From Modestobacter caceresii (GTDB lineage: Bacteria; Actinomycetota; Actinomycetes; Mycobacteriales; Geodermatophilaceae): a DNA stretch of 64,000 nt. Under the pieces are notes generated by a model. It had not been told where the DNA came from. It was given only the letters and a program-made list of their open reading frames with translations, and did not search any database. The translations under genes were made by a program, and so were the position numbers. Every line of letters starts with the position of its first letter. Position 1 is the stretch's first letter. Location: NCBI RefSeq assembly GCF_000761485.1, contig NZ_JPMX01000001.1:32089-96088 (forward strand). The letters are read 5' to 3'. This document shows positions 1-7,883 of the stretch, one piece after another.

Positions 1-320
1 ACGGCGGGCTGCAGGGTCGGCAGGAAGACGACCACGTCGGCCTCGGCCGTGGCGGCGACGTCGCGCGGGGTGAGCTCGTACTCGTGCGGCTCGGCGCCGT
101 CCGGGGTGAGGGAGGTGACGTCGGCCAGGTCCCCGGCCACCTGCTCGCTCAGCCAGGCGAGCGGGTAGAAGGCCGCCACCACCGCCAGCTGGTCGCCGTC
201 GGCACCGGCTGCACCGGCGTCGGCCGTGCCGGAGCAGCCGGCCAGCGCGACCGCCCCGGCGCAGGCGAGGGAGAGGGCGGGCAACGGGCGGGCGGGGCGT
301 CGACGGGACGGGAGTTGCAT
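1..320 (-). CDS. znuA: Metal (zinc) ABC transporter substrate-binding lipoprotein, ZnuA-like, 3' end outside window
   Basis: Only the N-terminal 106 or so residues are in the window. The protein begins MQLPSRRRPARPLPALSLA and has a lipobox ending ALAGC, so it is a lipoprotein on the outer face of the membrane. After a short Ala/Gly linker it reads VVAAFYPLAWLSEQVAGD, then TPDGAEPHEYELTPRDV and EADVVVFL. The PHEYELTP segment carries the first metal-ligand histidine of the ZnuA/cluster A-I receptors. It lies downstream of, and in the same direction as, the ABC operon at 388-5331, but has its own Zur-type box 18 bases before the ATG. That box makes zinc more likely than manganese or iron. Partner permease and ATPase genes would be expected to the left, outside the window. 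Confidence 0.85.
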   Translation of the reverse strand, partial: MQLPSRRRPARPLPALSLACAGAVALAGCSGTADAGAAGADGDQLAVVAAFYPLAWLSEQVAGDLADVTSLTPDGAEPHEYELTPRDVAATAEADVVVFLPTLQPA

Positions 321-337
321 GGTCCCGATGGTCCAGC

Positions 338-358
338 TAATGAGAATCGTTGTCAAAC
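338..358 (-). promoter_or_regulatory. Zur box upstream of znuA
   Basis: The plus-strand core TGAGAATCGTTGTC (341-354) matches the actinobacterial Zur/FurB operator type and differs from the box at 5319-5340 at only two of 14 positions. On the minus strand, a TTGACA -35 hexamer (356-351) lies inside the box, so a bound repressor would cover the promoter. It sits in the 67-base gap between the permease stop and the znuA start, giving znuA a separate zinc-responsive promoter. Confidence 0.75.
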
Positions 359-387
359 CTGCGGCGACCTGTGAGGCGGCAGCGTGC

Positions 388-2169
388 TCAGCCCACGCCG
401 GCGGGCTGTTCCGGCGACGGGGCCGCCGCCCGGACCGGGAGCCCGGCCGGGGCCGCCGGCCGGCGCGGCCGGCGGCTCAACCCGGAGAGCGACACCGCCA
501 GCACGGAGGCGGCGACCAGCGCACCGGTCGGGGCCAGCACCGCCCAGGGCGCCCGCTCGACGTAGGGCATCCCCTCGGCCAGCAGCAGCCCCCACTCCGG
601 CGTCGGTGACGTGGCGCCGAGGCCGAGGAAGCCCAGCGCGGCCAGCGCCAGCGCGATGCCCGGCAGCCGCAGCACGGCGTTGCGGGCGGCCGCCGGCAGG
701 ACGGCGGGCACTACGTACCGCCAGGTGACCGTGGCCGGTCCCACCCCGAGCACCGGGAGCACGGTGACGTGCCGCTGGCGCCGCACCTCATCCGACGCGG
801 CGGCCACGTACGCGGCGATCGGCGCCCAGGCGACCAGCGAGACGGCCAGCGCGGCGCCGGCCTGCGAGGTGCCCAGCGCCGCGGCGACGAGCACGCCGAC
901 GATCACCGGCGGCGCGGCGTTGGCCACCTCCACCGGCCCGACCGAGGCCCGTGGCGCCAGACCCACCAGGACGCCGACCACCAGCGTCGCCAGCACGACC
1001 AGCGTGGCCGTGCCGACGGTCTGCACCGCGCCGTGCGCCACCCGGGCCAGCAGGTCGCGCCCGCTGGCGTCGGCACCGAAGGGGAGCGCGGCGCTGGGTG
1101 CGGCCAGTCGGGGGTGCGCGGAGGTGAAGGGGTCGCGGCCGAGCCCGGCGGCCGCCACGAGGGCCAGCAGCCCGGCGGCGCCGGCCGGGAGCAGCCAGTC
1201 CCGGCGCCGGGAGGGGGTGGCCCGGGCCGGCACCGGCACGCTGCCGCTGCGCATCGCCCGGCCCAGCAGCAGCGCCCGGGTCAGCGCGGCCAGCCCGCCG
1301 AACACCGCGGAGACACCGAGCAGCAGCAGCATCCCGGCCTGCAGGGTCGGCAGGTCCTGGGCCTCCGCAGCGCCGAGCACCGCCCGGCCGAGCCCGGGGA
1401 CGGCGAACACCTGCTCGACGGCGACGGCGCCGCCGGTGAGGCCGACGAGCACCAGCGCCACCTGCGTGGTCAGCGCGGGCAGGGTGCGGCGCACCAGGGC
1501 GCGGCTCAGCTGCCCGGCCGACGCGCCGGCGACCTGCCAGGTGGACACCCAGTGCTCGGTGGCGGTCACGGTCAGCCCGTCGGCGACCAGCCGGCCGATC
1601 AGCCCGCCCGCGGGCAGGCCCATCGCCAGCGCCGGCAGCACCACCGAGGACGGGCCGGTCCAGCCGTAGGGCTGGAACCAGCCCAGCCACACCGCGCCGA
1701 CCAGCAGCAGCACCGAGGCCAGCAGGAACTCCGGCAGCGCGGTGAGCGCCGCGCCGACCGCCCCGCCGGTGCGCCCCCGCCCGCCCCGGCGCAGCGGCGG
1801 CCAGCACAGCAGCGCCGCCGTTCCCAGGGCGACCAGCAGGGCTGCGCCCATCAGCGTCACCGAGACGCCGAGGGCCTCGACCAGCCCGGGGCCCACCGGT
1901 CCGCCGGAGATCCAGGAGGTGCCCAGGTCGCCGCGGGCCAGCCCGGACAGCCAGTGCCCGAGCAGCCCGAGCGGGCCGGCGTCCAGGCCGAGCTCGGCCC
2001 GGATCGCGGCGAGCGCCTCCGGGGTGGCCTCCTGCTCGGCCGAACGTGCCCGCAGGATCGACAGCTCCGGGCTGCGGCCCGACAGCCAGGGCAGCACCCC
2101 GACCAGCGCCACCACGCCGAGGACGGTGACCGCCCGGGAGGCGGCGGTCACCCATCCCCGCCGTGGCAC
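388..2169 (-). CDS. Fused double permease of an Opp/Nik-type ABC importer (copy 1)
   Basis: This 593-residue protein joins a NikB/DppB-type permease (about residues 1-300) to a NikC/DppC-type permease (about 320-575). The first half has LARGDLGTSWISG and the inner-loop region around FAVPGLGRAVLGAAEAQDLP. The second half has FGADASGRDLLARV, the start signature of the C-type partner, and ends with FLGLGATSPTPEWGLLLAEG. In most bacteria these are two genes. The start is GTG, three bases after the receptor gene's stop. It is the last gene of the leftward Zur-box operon. A paralogue with the same fusion is at 10707-12479. The substrate is inferred to be a metal-chelate because of the Zur box; the sequence itself does not show it. 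Confidence 0.85.
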   Translation of the reverse strand: MPRRGWVTAASRAVTVLGVVALVGVLPWLSGRSPELSILRARSAEQEATPEALAAIRAELGLDAGPLGLLGHWLSGLARGDLGTSWISGGPVGPGLVEALGVSVTLMGAALLVALGTAALLCWPPLRRGGRGRTGGAVGAALTALPEFLLASVLLLVGAVWLGWFQPYGWTGPSSVVLPALAMGLPAGGLIGRLVADGLTVTATEHWVSTWQVAGASAGQLSRALVRRTLPALTTQVALVLVGLTGGAVAVEQVFAVPGLGRAVLGAAEAQDLPTLQAGMLLLLGVSAVFGGLAALTRALLLGRAMRSGSVPVPARATPSRRRDWLLPAGAAGLLALVAAAGLGRDPFTSAHPRLAAPSAALPFGADASGRDLLARVAHGAVQTVGTATLVVLATLVVGVLVGLAPRASVGPVEVANAAPPVIVGVLVAAALGTSQAGAALAVSLVAWAPIAAYVAAASDEVRRQRHVTVLPVLGVGPATVTWRYVVPAVLPAAARNAVLRLPGIALALAALGFLGLGATSPTPEWGLLLAEGMPYVERAPWAVLAPTGALVAASVLAVSLSGLSRRPRRPAAPAGLPVRAAAPSPEQPAGVG

Positions 2170-2172
2170 GGC

Positions 2173-3681
2173 TCAGTCCTCGCCGACGGTGGTGTCGGCG
2201 TTGATCAGCGCCCGCTCGCGCGGGTCGCGCACGGCACCGGAGACGCCGGACGCCTCGCCCTGGATGACCCGCTCGTGCAGCATCGGCACCGCGGCACCGG
2301 TGTCCAGGATCGCCCGCTCGGCGTCGATGACCGCCTGCTGGCGCTCCGGGCCGGGAGCGGCGGCCGCGGCCTCCTCCAGGGCGGCGTCCACCGCCGGGTC
2401 GCACAGCTGGGAGATGTTGAAGGAGCCCTCGCAGGCGAAGTCGCTGTACATGTAGGCGACCGGGTCACCGGAGTCCAGCACCGTGGCGCGGGACAGGATG
2501 AACGCGTCGAAGGCCCCGGCCAGGGCGTCGGCCTCGATGAAGGCGTACTCCCGCACGTCCTGCTCGACGGTGAAGCCCACCGCCTCCAGCTGCTGCTCCA
2601 GCAGCACGGCCACCTCGGGCAGCTCCGCCCGGTCGGTGAAGGTGCCCAGGGTGATCGTCGTGCCGGCCGGCACGGCGGGCGCCGACGGGTCCGCCTGGTC
2701 CGCGCGCAGGTCGGCGGCCCAGGGGATCGCCGGGCCCAGCAGTCCCTCGGCGATGTCGGCGCGGCCCTCGTAGACGGTCTCCACGATGGTGGCCCGCTCG
2801 ACTGCGGCCCGGGCGGCCGCGCGCACCGCGGGGTCGGCGAACGGCCCGGAGGCGGTGTTCAGGTACAGGGTGTTGGTGCGCGGCATCGGCACCTCGTGCA
2901 CCAGCTCCTCGTCGACCAGCCCGGCCTGGGAGACCGGCACCGCCTCCACGACGTCGGCGGTGCCGGTGCGGAGCGCCGCGGCCCGGGCAGTGCCGTCGGG
3001 CACGAAGGCGACGTCGATGCCGGCGGCGGCCGCGGGGTCGCCCCAGTAGCCGTCGAAGCGGTCGAGGGTGGCGCCGGAGGTGCCGTCCACGGCGACCAGC
3101 TCGAACGGGCCGGTGCCGGTGCCGACCGGGTCGACCCGGCCGTCCGCCCCGTACGCGGCCGCGGCGAGCACCGCCAGCTGTGGGCTGGACATCCGCTGCG
3201 GCACCAGTGGGTCGAGCTCGCCGGTGGTGACCACGACGTCGGAACCGTCGGCGGTCGCGGTCAGCTCGACGCCGTCCAGGATGCGCGGCCGCGGCGAGGC
3301 CTCGTTCGCGGCGGTCAGCGCGGCGGCGGCCTGCTCGGCGGTCAGCTCCGTGCCGTCGTGGAACTCGACCCCCTCGCGGACGGTGAAGCGCCAGGTGAGG
3401 TCGTCGGTCTGGGTCCACTCGGTGGCCAGCGCCGGCTGGGCGTCTCCGTCGGCGTCCAGCACCACCAGGGTCTCGGCGGTGCTCCAGCGGGAGAGCTTGA
3501 AGGCGTCGTCGGTCAGCGGGTTCAGGCCCGAGCGCGGCGGCTGCAGCATCGCCAGCGAGATCCGGCCCTCGTCGGCCGGGTCGCTGCTGCCGCCGTCGGC
3601 GGAGCTGCTGAAGCAGCCGGTGGTCAGCAGGGCGACGGTGGCGCCGAGCACGAGCAGGCGGGGGGTGCGGGAGGAGGACAT
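2173..3681 (-). CDS. Family 5 substrate-binding lipoprotein of Opp/Nik ABC importer (copy 1)
   Basis: 502 residues, starting MSSSRTPRLLVLGATVALL with lipobox LLTTGC at about residue 23. The SBP_bac_5 fold shows in ALATEWTQTDDLTWRFTVREG, FHDGTELTAEQ and the DPVGTGTGPFEL segment. It delivers the ligand to the fused permease encoded immediately downstream. It shares unusual details with the receptor at 9232-10710, including a VYEGRAD(I/V)AEGL segment and two cysteines in DFACEGSFNISQLCDP. The two are therefore duplicates, not independently recruited receptors. The family imports peptides, nickel, heme or opine metallophores; a metal-chelate is favoured here by the zinc-regulon context. The gap to the upstream ATPase gene is 34 bases. 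Confidence 0.85.
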   Translation of the reverse strand: MSSSRTPRLLVLGATVALLTTGCFSSSADGGSSDPADEGRISLAMLQPPRSGLNPLTDDAFKLSRWSTAETLVVLDADGDAQPALATEWTQTDDLTWRFTVREGVEFHDGTELTAEQAAAALTAANEASPRPRILDGVELTATADGSDVVVTTGELDPLVPQRMSSPQLAVLAAAAYGADGRVDPVGTGTGPFELVAVDGTSGATLDRFDGYWGDPAAAAGIDVAFVPDGTARAAALRTGTADVVEAVPVSQAGLVDEELVHEVPMPRTNTLYLNTASGPFADPAVRAAARAAVERATIVETVYEGRADIAEGLLGPAIPWAADLRADQADPSAPAVPAGTTITLGTFTDRAELPEVAVLLEQQLEAVGFTVEQDVREYAFIEADALAGAFDAFILSRATVLDSGDPVAYMYSDFACEGSFNISQLCDPAVDAALEEAAAAAPGPERQQAVIDAERAILDTGAAVPMLHERVIQGEASGVSGAVRDPRERALINADTTVGED

Positions 3682-3715
3682 CGTTCCGTTCTCTGATGGG
3701 CGGTGCAGGGCTGGG

Positions 3716-4516
3716 TCAGGCGGGGAGGGCTGGGACGGCGGCGAGCAGCTCCCGGGTGCGGGGGTGCGCGGGGCGGGTGAGGAGGTCGGCGGTCGGCCCC
3801 TCCTCGACGACGAGCCCGTCGGCGAGCACGACGGTGCGGTCGCAGAGCCGGGCGACGACGGCCAGGTCGTGGGAGACCAGCACCAGCCCCAGGCCCTGGC
3901 GGGCGGAGAGGTCGGCCAGCACCTCGACCACCTGGTCGCGCACCGGCAGGTCCAGGCCGCTGACCGGTTCGTCGGCCAGCAGCAGTGCCGGCTCCGGGGC
4001 GAGTGCCCGCGCCAGCGCCACCCGCTGGGCCTGGCCGCCGGAGAGCTCCCCGGGCCGGCGCCCGGCCAGGTCGGGGTCCAGGCCCACCCGGGTCAGCGCC
4101 GTCGTCACGGCTGCGGCGTGGTCGCCGGGCACCTGCAGGTGCCGCAGCGGCACGGTGACCAGCTCACGGACGGTCGCCCGGGGGTCGAGCGACCCGGCCG
4201 GGTCCTGCGGCACGTACTGGACCAGCCGGCGGTACCAGCGCAGCGACGCCGTCGACCCCGGGCGGACGGGGCGACCGGCGAAGGTGACCGTGCCGCGGCC
4301 GGGGCTCTCCAGTCCGAGCAGGCAGCGCAGCAGCGTCGACTTGCCCGAGCCGGAGGTGCCGACCAGCCCGACCCGCTCCCCGGGCGCGACCTGCAGGTCG
4401 ACCCCCCGCAGCGCGGCGATGACGTCGCGCGGGCCCCACGGCCGCCGCCGGGGCAGCTGGTGGCCGCGCACAATGCCCGTGGCGGTCAGCACCGGGCTCT
4501 CGACCGGGCGGCTCAC
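3716..4516 (-). CDS. Opp/Nik ABC transporter ATPase, DppF/NikE type (copy 1)
   Basis: 266 residues from a GTG start that overlaps the previous gene's stop by four bases (GTGA). Walker A is GTSGSGKST, the signature is LSGGQAQRVALARAL, Walker B is LLLADEP, and the H-loop is VSHDLAVVA, so it should hydrolyse ATP. The sequence RWYRRLVQYVPQDPAGSLDP is typical of the DppF/NikE half of the pair. It would work with the ATPase at 4513-5331 to power the fused permease. The closest relative in the window is the second-arm ATPase at 7116-7883, with matching FRRAVQVVPQDPG and LRCLQVPGDH segments. Confidence 0.88.
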   Translation of the reverse strand: MSRPVESPVLTATGIVRGHQLPRRRPWGPRDVIAALRGVDLQVAPGERVGLVGTSGSGKSTLLRCLLGLESPGRGTVTFAGRPVRPGSTASLRWYRRLVQYVPQDPAGSLDPRATVRELVTVPLRHLQVPGDHAAAVTTALTRVGLDPDLAGRRPGELSGGQAQRVALARALAPEPALLLADEPVSGLDLPVRDQVVEVLADLSARQGLGLVLVSHDLAVVARLCDRTVVLADGLVVEEGPTADLLTRPAHPRTRELLAAVPALPA

Positions 4517-5331
4517 GAGGCGGCACCCATCCGGGCCGGGAGCGCGCCGGCTCGGGCGGCGTCCACGAGCGCGGCGCTCTGCTCGTGCTGCGGCGCGGTC
4601 AGCAGCCGGGTGATCGGGGCGTCCTCGACGACGGCGCCTTCGTGCAGCACCACCGCGCGGTCGCACAGCGAGGCGGCCACCGCGAGGTCGTGGGTGATGA
4701 ACAGCAACGCGGCGTCCCGGCTGGCCTCGCGCAGCACCGCGACGACCTGGGCCTGGGTGACCAGGTCCAGGGCGGTCGTCGGCTCGTCGGCGACCAGCAG
4801 CCCGGCCCGGGAGGCGAGGGCCATGGCGATGCAGACGCGCTGCCGCTGGCCACCGGACAGCTCGCCGGGGGAGCTCCGCAGCACCCGCTCGGTGTCGTCC
4901 AGGCCGACCGCCGACAGCAGCTGCGCGCGCTGGCGCGCCAGTTCGGCGCCGCGCAGCCCGCGGTGGTTGCGCAGCGGCAGGGCCAACTGCGCGCCGACCG
5001 GCACCAGCGGGTTGAGTGCGGCGGCCGGGTCCTGACCCACCGCGGCCACCCGGGCGGCCGTGGACCGGCGGGCCGGCGGCAACCGGGTGACGTCGACACC
5101 GGCCACCCGCACGCTGCCCCGGACCTCGGCGCCGACCGGGAGGGTGCCCAGGACCGCTGCGGCGGTGAGCGACTTGCCCGATCCCGACGCGCCGATCAGC
5201 GCCACCCGCTCGGTCGCCGCGATCTCGAGCCGGACGCCACGCACCAGCGCGCGGCCGCCGAGGGAGACCGTGAGGTCGTCGACGACGAGGGCCGCACCCT
5301 GACCTCCCAGCTCCGCCGTATTGATAATCAT
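4513..5331 (-). CDS. Opp/Nik ABC transporter ATPase, DppD/NikD type (copy 1), first gene of Zur-box operon
   Basis: 272 residues with Walker A GASGSGKSL, signature LSGGQRQRVCIAMAL, Walker B LLVADEP and H-loop ITHDLAVAA. The chosen ATG (5329-5331) gives the N-terminus MIINTAELGGQG. It lies inside the Zur box, and a TACATT -10 element ends seven bases upstream. That arrangement is the classic actinobacterial leaderless promoter (TANNNT-N7-ATG), so the absence of a Shine-Dalgarno sequence is expected. Longer starts upstream would run through the divergent promoter. It is the first gene of a four-gene leftward operon: ATPase, ATPase, receptor, permease. Confidence 0.85.
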   Translation of the reverse strand: MIINTAELGGQGAALVVDDLTVSLGGRALVRGVRLEIAATERVALIGASGSGKSLTAAAVLGTLPVGAEVRGSVRVAGVDVTRLPPARRSTAARVAAVGQDPAAALNPLVPVGAQLALPLRNHRGLRGAELARQRAQLLSAVGLDDTERVLRSSPGELSGGQRQRVCIAMALASRAGLLVADEPTTALDLVTQAQVVAVLREASRDAALLFITHDLAVAASLCDRAVVLHEGAVVEDAPITRLLTAPQHEQSAALVDAARAGALPARMGAAS

Positions 5332-5340
5332 TGTCGGCAA
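5319..5340. promoter_or_regulatory. Zur box between the divergent ABC operons
   Basis: The core TGATAATCATTGTC (5322-5335) closely matches the Zur box before znuA. It covers the ATG of the leftward ATPase gene, and on the plus strand it contains GATAAT (5323-5328), a plausible -10 for the rightward operon. One bound Zur dimer pair could therefore shut off both directions. The rest of the 164-base gap before the rightward gene holds no second clear Zur box. Confidence 0.8.
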
Positions 5341-5344
5341 TGTA
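5339..5344 (-). promoter_or_regulatory. Putative -10 element of a leaderless promoter
   Basis: The minus strand reads TACATT, then seven bases, then the ATG of the ATPase gene. The TANNNT-N7-RTG spacing is typical of leaderless actinobacterial transcripts. It overlaps the edge of the Zur box. Confidence 0.5.
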
Positions 5345-5495
5345 CCCGGCGGTGTTGGGTGCTCGTCGGCTGCCCGCCGCGGGCCGGTCGTCTTGCTGCA
5401 AACGGATTGCAATACGGTGCTCGGCGCGAGGCCCACTCGCAGCCCGGTCGGGCGACTCCCCGCCGCCGGTACGACGCAGCCCCTGGAGGAACCTC

Positions 5496-6308
5496 TTGGC
5501 CGCACGCACGCCCTCCGGCCGCCGAGTGGGCGCCGTCCGCCCCGAGCTGTCCGACCTGCTCGGCAGCACCGGGGTGCTCCCGCAGTCGGCGAGCACCCCC
5601 GAGGAGGCCCGGGAGCTGCTGGCCCGGGACGGCGCGGTCGTCGTCGCCGAGCCGACCCCCGGCCCCGAGGCGCTGCCGGTCGTGGCGGCCCAGGTCTACG
5701 GCGACCGGCTGCGTCAGCTGTTCGCCGTCCGCCCGCTGCGCCAGCAGTCCGGCGAGCTGCTCGGCCTGCACAGCGACGGGGCGTACGTCGTCGTCGACGT
5801 GCACGGCCGCACGGTCGCGCTGCGCGACCCGGACGAGGACGGGCTGCTTCAGCGCTGCGTCCGGCCCGCGCCCGAGGGCGGGGACTCCTTCCTGGTCGAC
5901 GGGTACGCCCTCGTCGACGCGCTGGCCACCGGGTGCCCGGAGCTGCACGCCTTCCTGACCGGCACCGACGTCGACTACTTCGGCGGATGGGCCTCCGCGC
6001 CGCACGAGGTGCCCCGCACCCCGCTGGTCCGCCGGCTGGTCGAGCACACCCGGGCCGGCCGCCGGGTCGTGCGGGCCAGCGAGACCGCCGTCTCGGTGCC
6101 GCGCGAGCCGCGTGCCGCCGAGCACGACGCGCAGCTTGACCTGTGGGCCGACGTGCTGGCCACGGCCGTCGACGTCGTACCGCACTTCCGGCTGGAGGCC
6201 GGCGAGGTGCTGGTCGTCGACAACTACCGCTGCCTGCACGGCCGCGACCCGTTCACCGGCCAGCGCGACGTCGACGTGCTGACCGTGCTGACCGCGGACG
6301 CCTGGTGA
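5496..6308 (+). CDS. TauD/GBBH-family Fe(II)/2-oxoglutarate-dependent oxygenase
   Basis: About 270 residues. Metal ligands are visible as the HxD motif in LHSDGAY and the distal histidine in NYRCLHGRDPF. The downstream arginine in TGQRDVDVLT is suited to 2-oxoglutarate binding, and this spacing is that of the gamma-butyrobetaine hydroxylase/TauD clan. The start is taken as the TTG at 5496 because GGAGGA lies just upstream; a GTG at 5526 is an alternative. It is the first gene of the rightward arm, 13 bases before an importer ATPase. Its substrate is unknown. In a Zur-type operon it could oxidise an imported metal-chelate to release the metal, or modify a metallophore. Confidence 0.75.
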   Translation: MAARTPSGRRVGAVRPELSDLLGSTGVLPQSASTPEEARELLARDGAVVVAEPTPGPEALPVVAAQVYGDRLRQLFAVRPLRQQSGELLGLHSDGAYVVVDVHGRTVALRDPDEDGLLQRCVRPAPEGGDSFLVDGYALVDALATGCPELHAFLTGTDVDYFGGWASAPHEVPRTPLVRRLVEHTRAGRRVVRASETAVSVPREPRAAEHDAQLDLWADVLATAVDVVPHFRLEAGEVLVVDNYRCLHGRDPFTGQRDVDVLTVLTADAW

Positions 6309-6321
6309 CCCCGGACGCCGG

Positions 6322-7119
6322 ATGACCGTCGACACCCCTCTGCTGCAGGTCCGCGACCTCACCGTCGGCTTCGGCGGGCGTCCCGTCGTGGCCGGGGTCT
6401 CCTTCGACCTCGCCGCCGGCGAGCGGGTCGCCCTCGTCGGCGCCTCCGGCTCGGGCAAGACGCTGACCACCCTGGCGCTGCTCGGGCTGCTGCCGGCGGA
6501 CGCCGTCGTCACCGGCAGCGTCCGGGTCGACGGCACCGAGGTGGTGGGTGCGGCCGAACGGGAGCTCCGGCCGCTGCGTGGCCCGGTCACCGCCCTGGTG
6601 CCGCAGGACCCGGGCACGTCGCTCAACCCGCAGGTCCGGGTGGGCCGGCAGGTCGCCGCACCGCTGCGCCGGGCCGGGGTGAGACGCAGCGCGGCTGCCT
6701 CGCGGGCGGCCGTGCTGCTGGCCGAGATGCGGCTGCCGGCCGGCAGCGGACGGCGCTTCCCCGTCCAGCTCTCGGGCGGGCAGCGGCAGCGGGCCGCACT
6801 CGCCCTGGCGTTGGCCGCCGGTCCGCGGCTGCTGGTCGCCGACGAGCCGACCTCGGCGCTGGACGCGACCGCGCAGCACGGCGTGCTCGCCGTGCTCGGC
6901 CGGGCCACCCGCGAACGTGGCGCCGGGCTGCTGCTGGTCACCCACGACCTGGCTGCCGCGGCCACCACCTGCGACCGGGTGCTGGTCCTGGCCGAGGGGC
7001 ACCTGCTCGCCGACGGGCCGCTGCGCGAGGTGCTGGCCGGGCACGCCCACCCCGCGGTGCGCGCGCTCGTCGAGGCCACCGCTGCGCTGAGCCCGCCGGT
7101 CCTGGTGGGCGCCCGGTGA
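6322..7119 (+). CDS. Opp/Nik ABC transporter ATPase, DppD/NikD type (copy 2)
   Basis: 265 residues from ATG. Walker A is GASGSGKTL, the signature is LSGGQRQRAALALAL, Walker B is LLVADEP, and the H-loop is VTHDLAAAA. The order and sequence match the leftward arm: this DppD-type subunit is followed directly, with a GTGA overlap, by the DppF-type subunit. It should pair with the protein at 7116-7883 beneath the fused permease at 10707-12479. Expression is probably driven from the shared promoter at about 5.3 kb. Confidence 0.87.
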   Translation: MTVDTPLLQVRDLTVGFGGRPVVAGVSFDLAAGERVALVGASGSGKTLTTLALLGLLPADAVVTGSVRVDGTEVVGAAERELRPLRGPVTALVPQDPGTSLNPQVRVGRQVAAPLRRAGVRRSAAASRAAVLLAEMRLPAGSGRRFPVQLSGGQRQRAALALALAAGPRLLVADEPTSALDATAQHGVLAVLGRATRERGAGLLLVTHDLAAAATTCDRVLVLAEGHLLADGPLREVLAGHAHPAVRALVEATAALSPPVLVGAR

Positions 7120-7883
7120 GCGCCGAGCTGCTGCTGGCCGCCCGCGGGCTGACCCGCCGGTACCGCGGCAGCGCCGGGCCGGCGCTCGACGGGGTGGACC
7201 TCGGCCTGACCGCAGGTCAGCGGTTGGCGGTGGTGGGGGAGTCCGGCGCCGGCAAGTCCACGCTGACCCGGCTGCTGCTGGGGCTGGAGCGGCCCGACGC
7301 CGGGGAGGTCACCTACCGCGGCCGGCCGGTGCAGCCGGGCCGGCCGAGCGCGCTGCACTGGTTCCGCCGCGCCGTGCAGGTGGTGCCCCAGGACCCGGGG
7401 CGCTCGCTCAACCCGCGGATGCGCGCCGGCCAGGCCGTCGCCGAACCGCTGCGCTGCCTGCAGGTGCCGGGTGACCACCGGGCCCGCGTCGCCGAGCTGT
7501 TGCTCGCCGTCGGGCTGGACCCGGACGCCGCCGGCCGGCTGCCGCACGAGTTCTCCGGCGGCCAGCGGCAGCGGATCGCGCTGGCCCGGGCGCTAGCGCC
7601 GCGCCCGCAGGTGCTGATCGCCGACGAGCCGGTCAGCGCGCTGGACGCCGCCGTCCGGCTGCAGGTGGTGGAGCTGCTGCGGGCGGTCAGCGATGCCGAG
7701 GGCGTCGCGCTGCTGGTGGTGTCGCACGACTTGGGCGTCGTCACCGCGCTCTGCTCCGACGTCGTGGTGCTGGCCGGCGGCCGGGTCGTGGAGTCCGGGC
7801 CGGTGACCCGCGTGCTGACCGATCCGGCCAGCCGCGAGGCGCACGCGCTGGTGGCCGCCGTCCCGCGGCTGGTGCTGACATGA
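7116..7883 (+). CDS. Opp/Nik ABC transporter ATPase, DppF/NikE type (copy 2)
   Basis: 255 residues from a GTG overlapping the preceding stop. Walker A is GESGAGKST, the signature is FSGGQRQRIALARAL, Walker B is LIADEP, and the H-loop is VSHDLGVVT. The segment HWFRRAVQVVPQDPGRSLNP is shared with the leftward paralogue at 3716-4516. The next gene (MFS) starts within its stop (ATGA). This tight packing suggests the importer and the MFS carrier are made together. Confidence 0.87.
   Translation: MSAELLLAARGLTRRYRGSAGPALDGVDLGLTAGQRLAVVGESGAGKSTLTRLLLGLERPDAGEVTYRGRPVQPGRPSALHWFRRAVQVVPQDPGRSLNPRMRAGQAVAEPLRCLQVPGDHRARVAELLLAVGLDPDAAGRLPHEFSGGQRQRIALARALAPRPQVLIADEPVSALDAAVRLQVVELLRAVSDAEGVALLVVSHDLGVVTALCSDVVVLAGGRVVESGPVTRVLTDPASREAHALVAAVPRLVLT

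Noticed and set aside
769..3696. A 975-codon open frame on the plus strand through the permease and receptor genes
   Set aside because: Its composition (Gly/Gln/Arg/His-rich repeats) is typical antisense readthrough of high-GC genes, while the minus strand encodes clear ABC transporter motifs.
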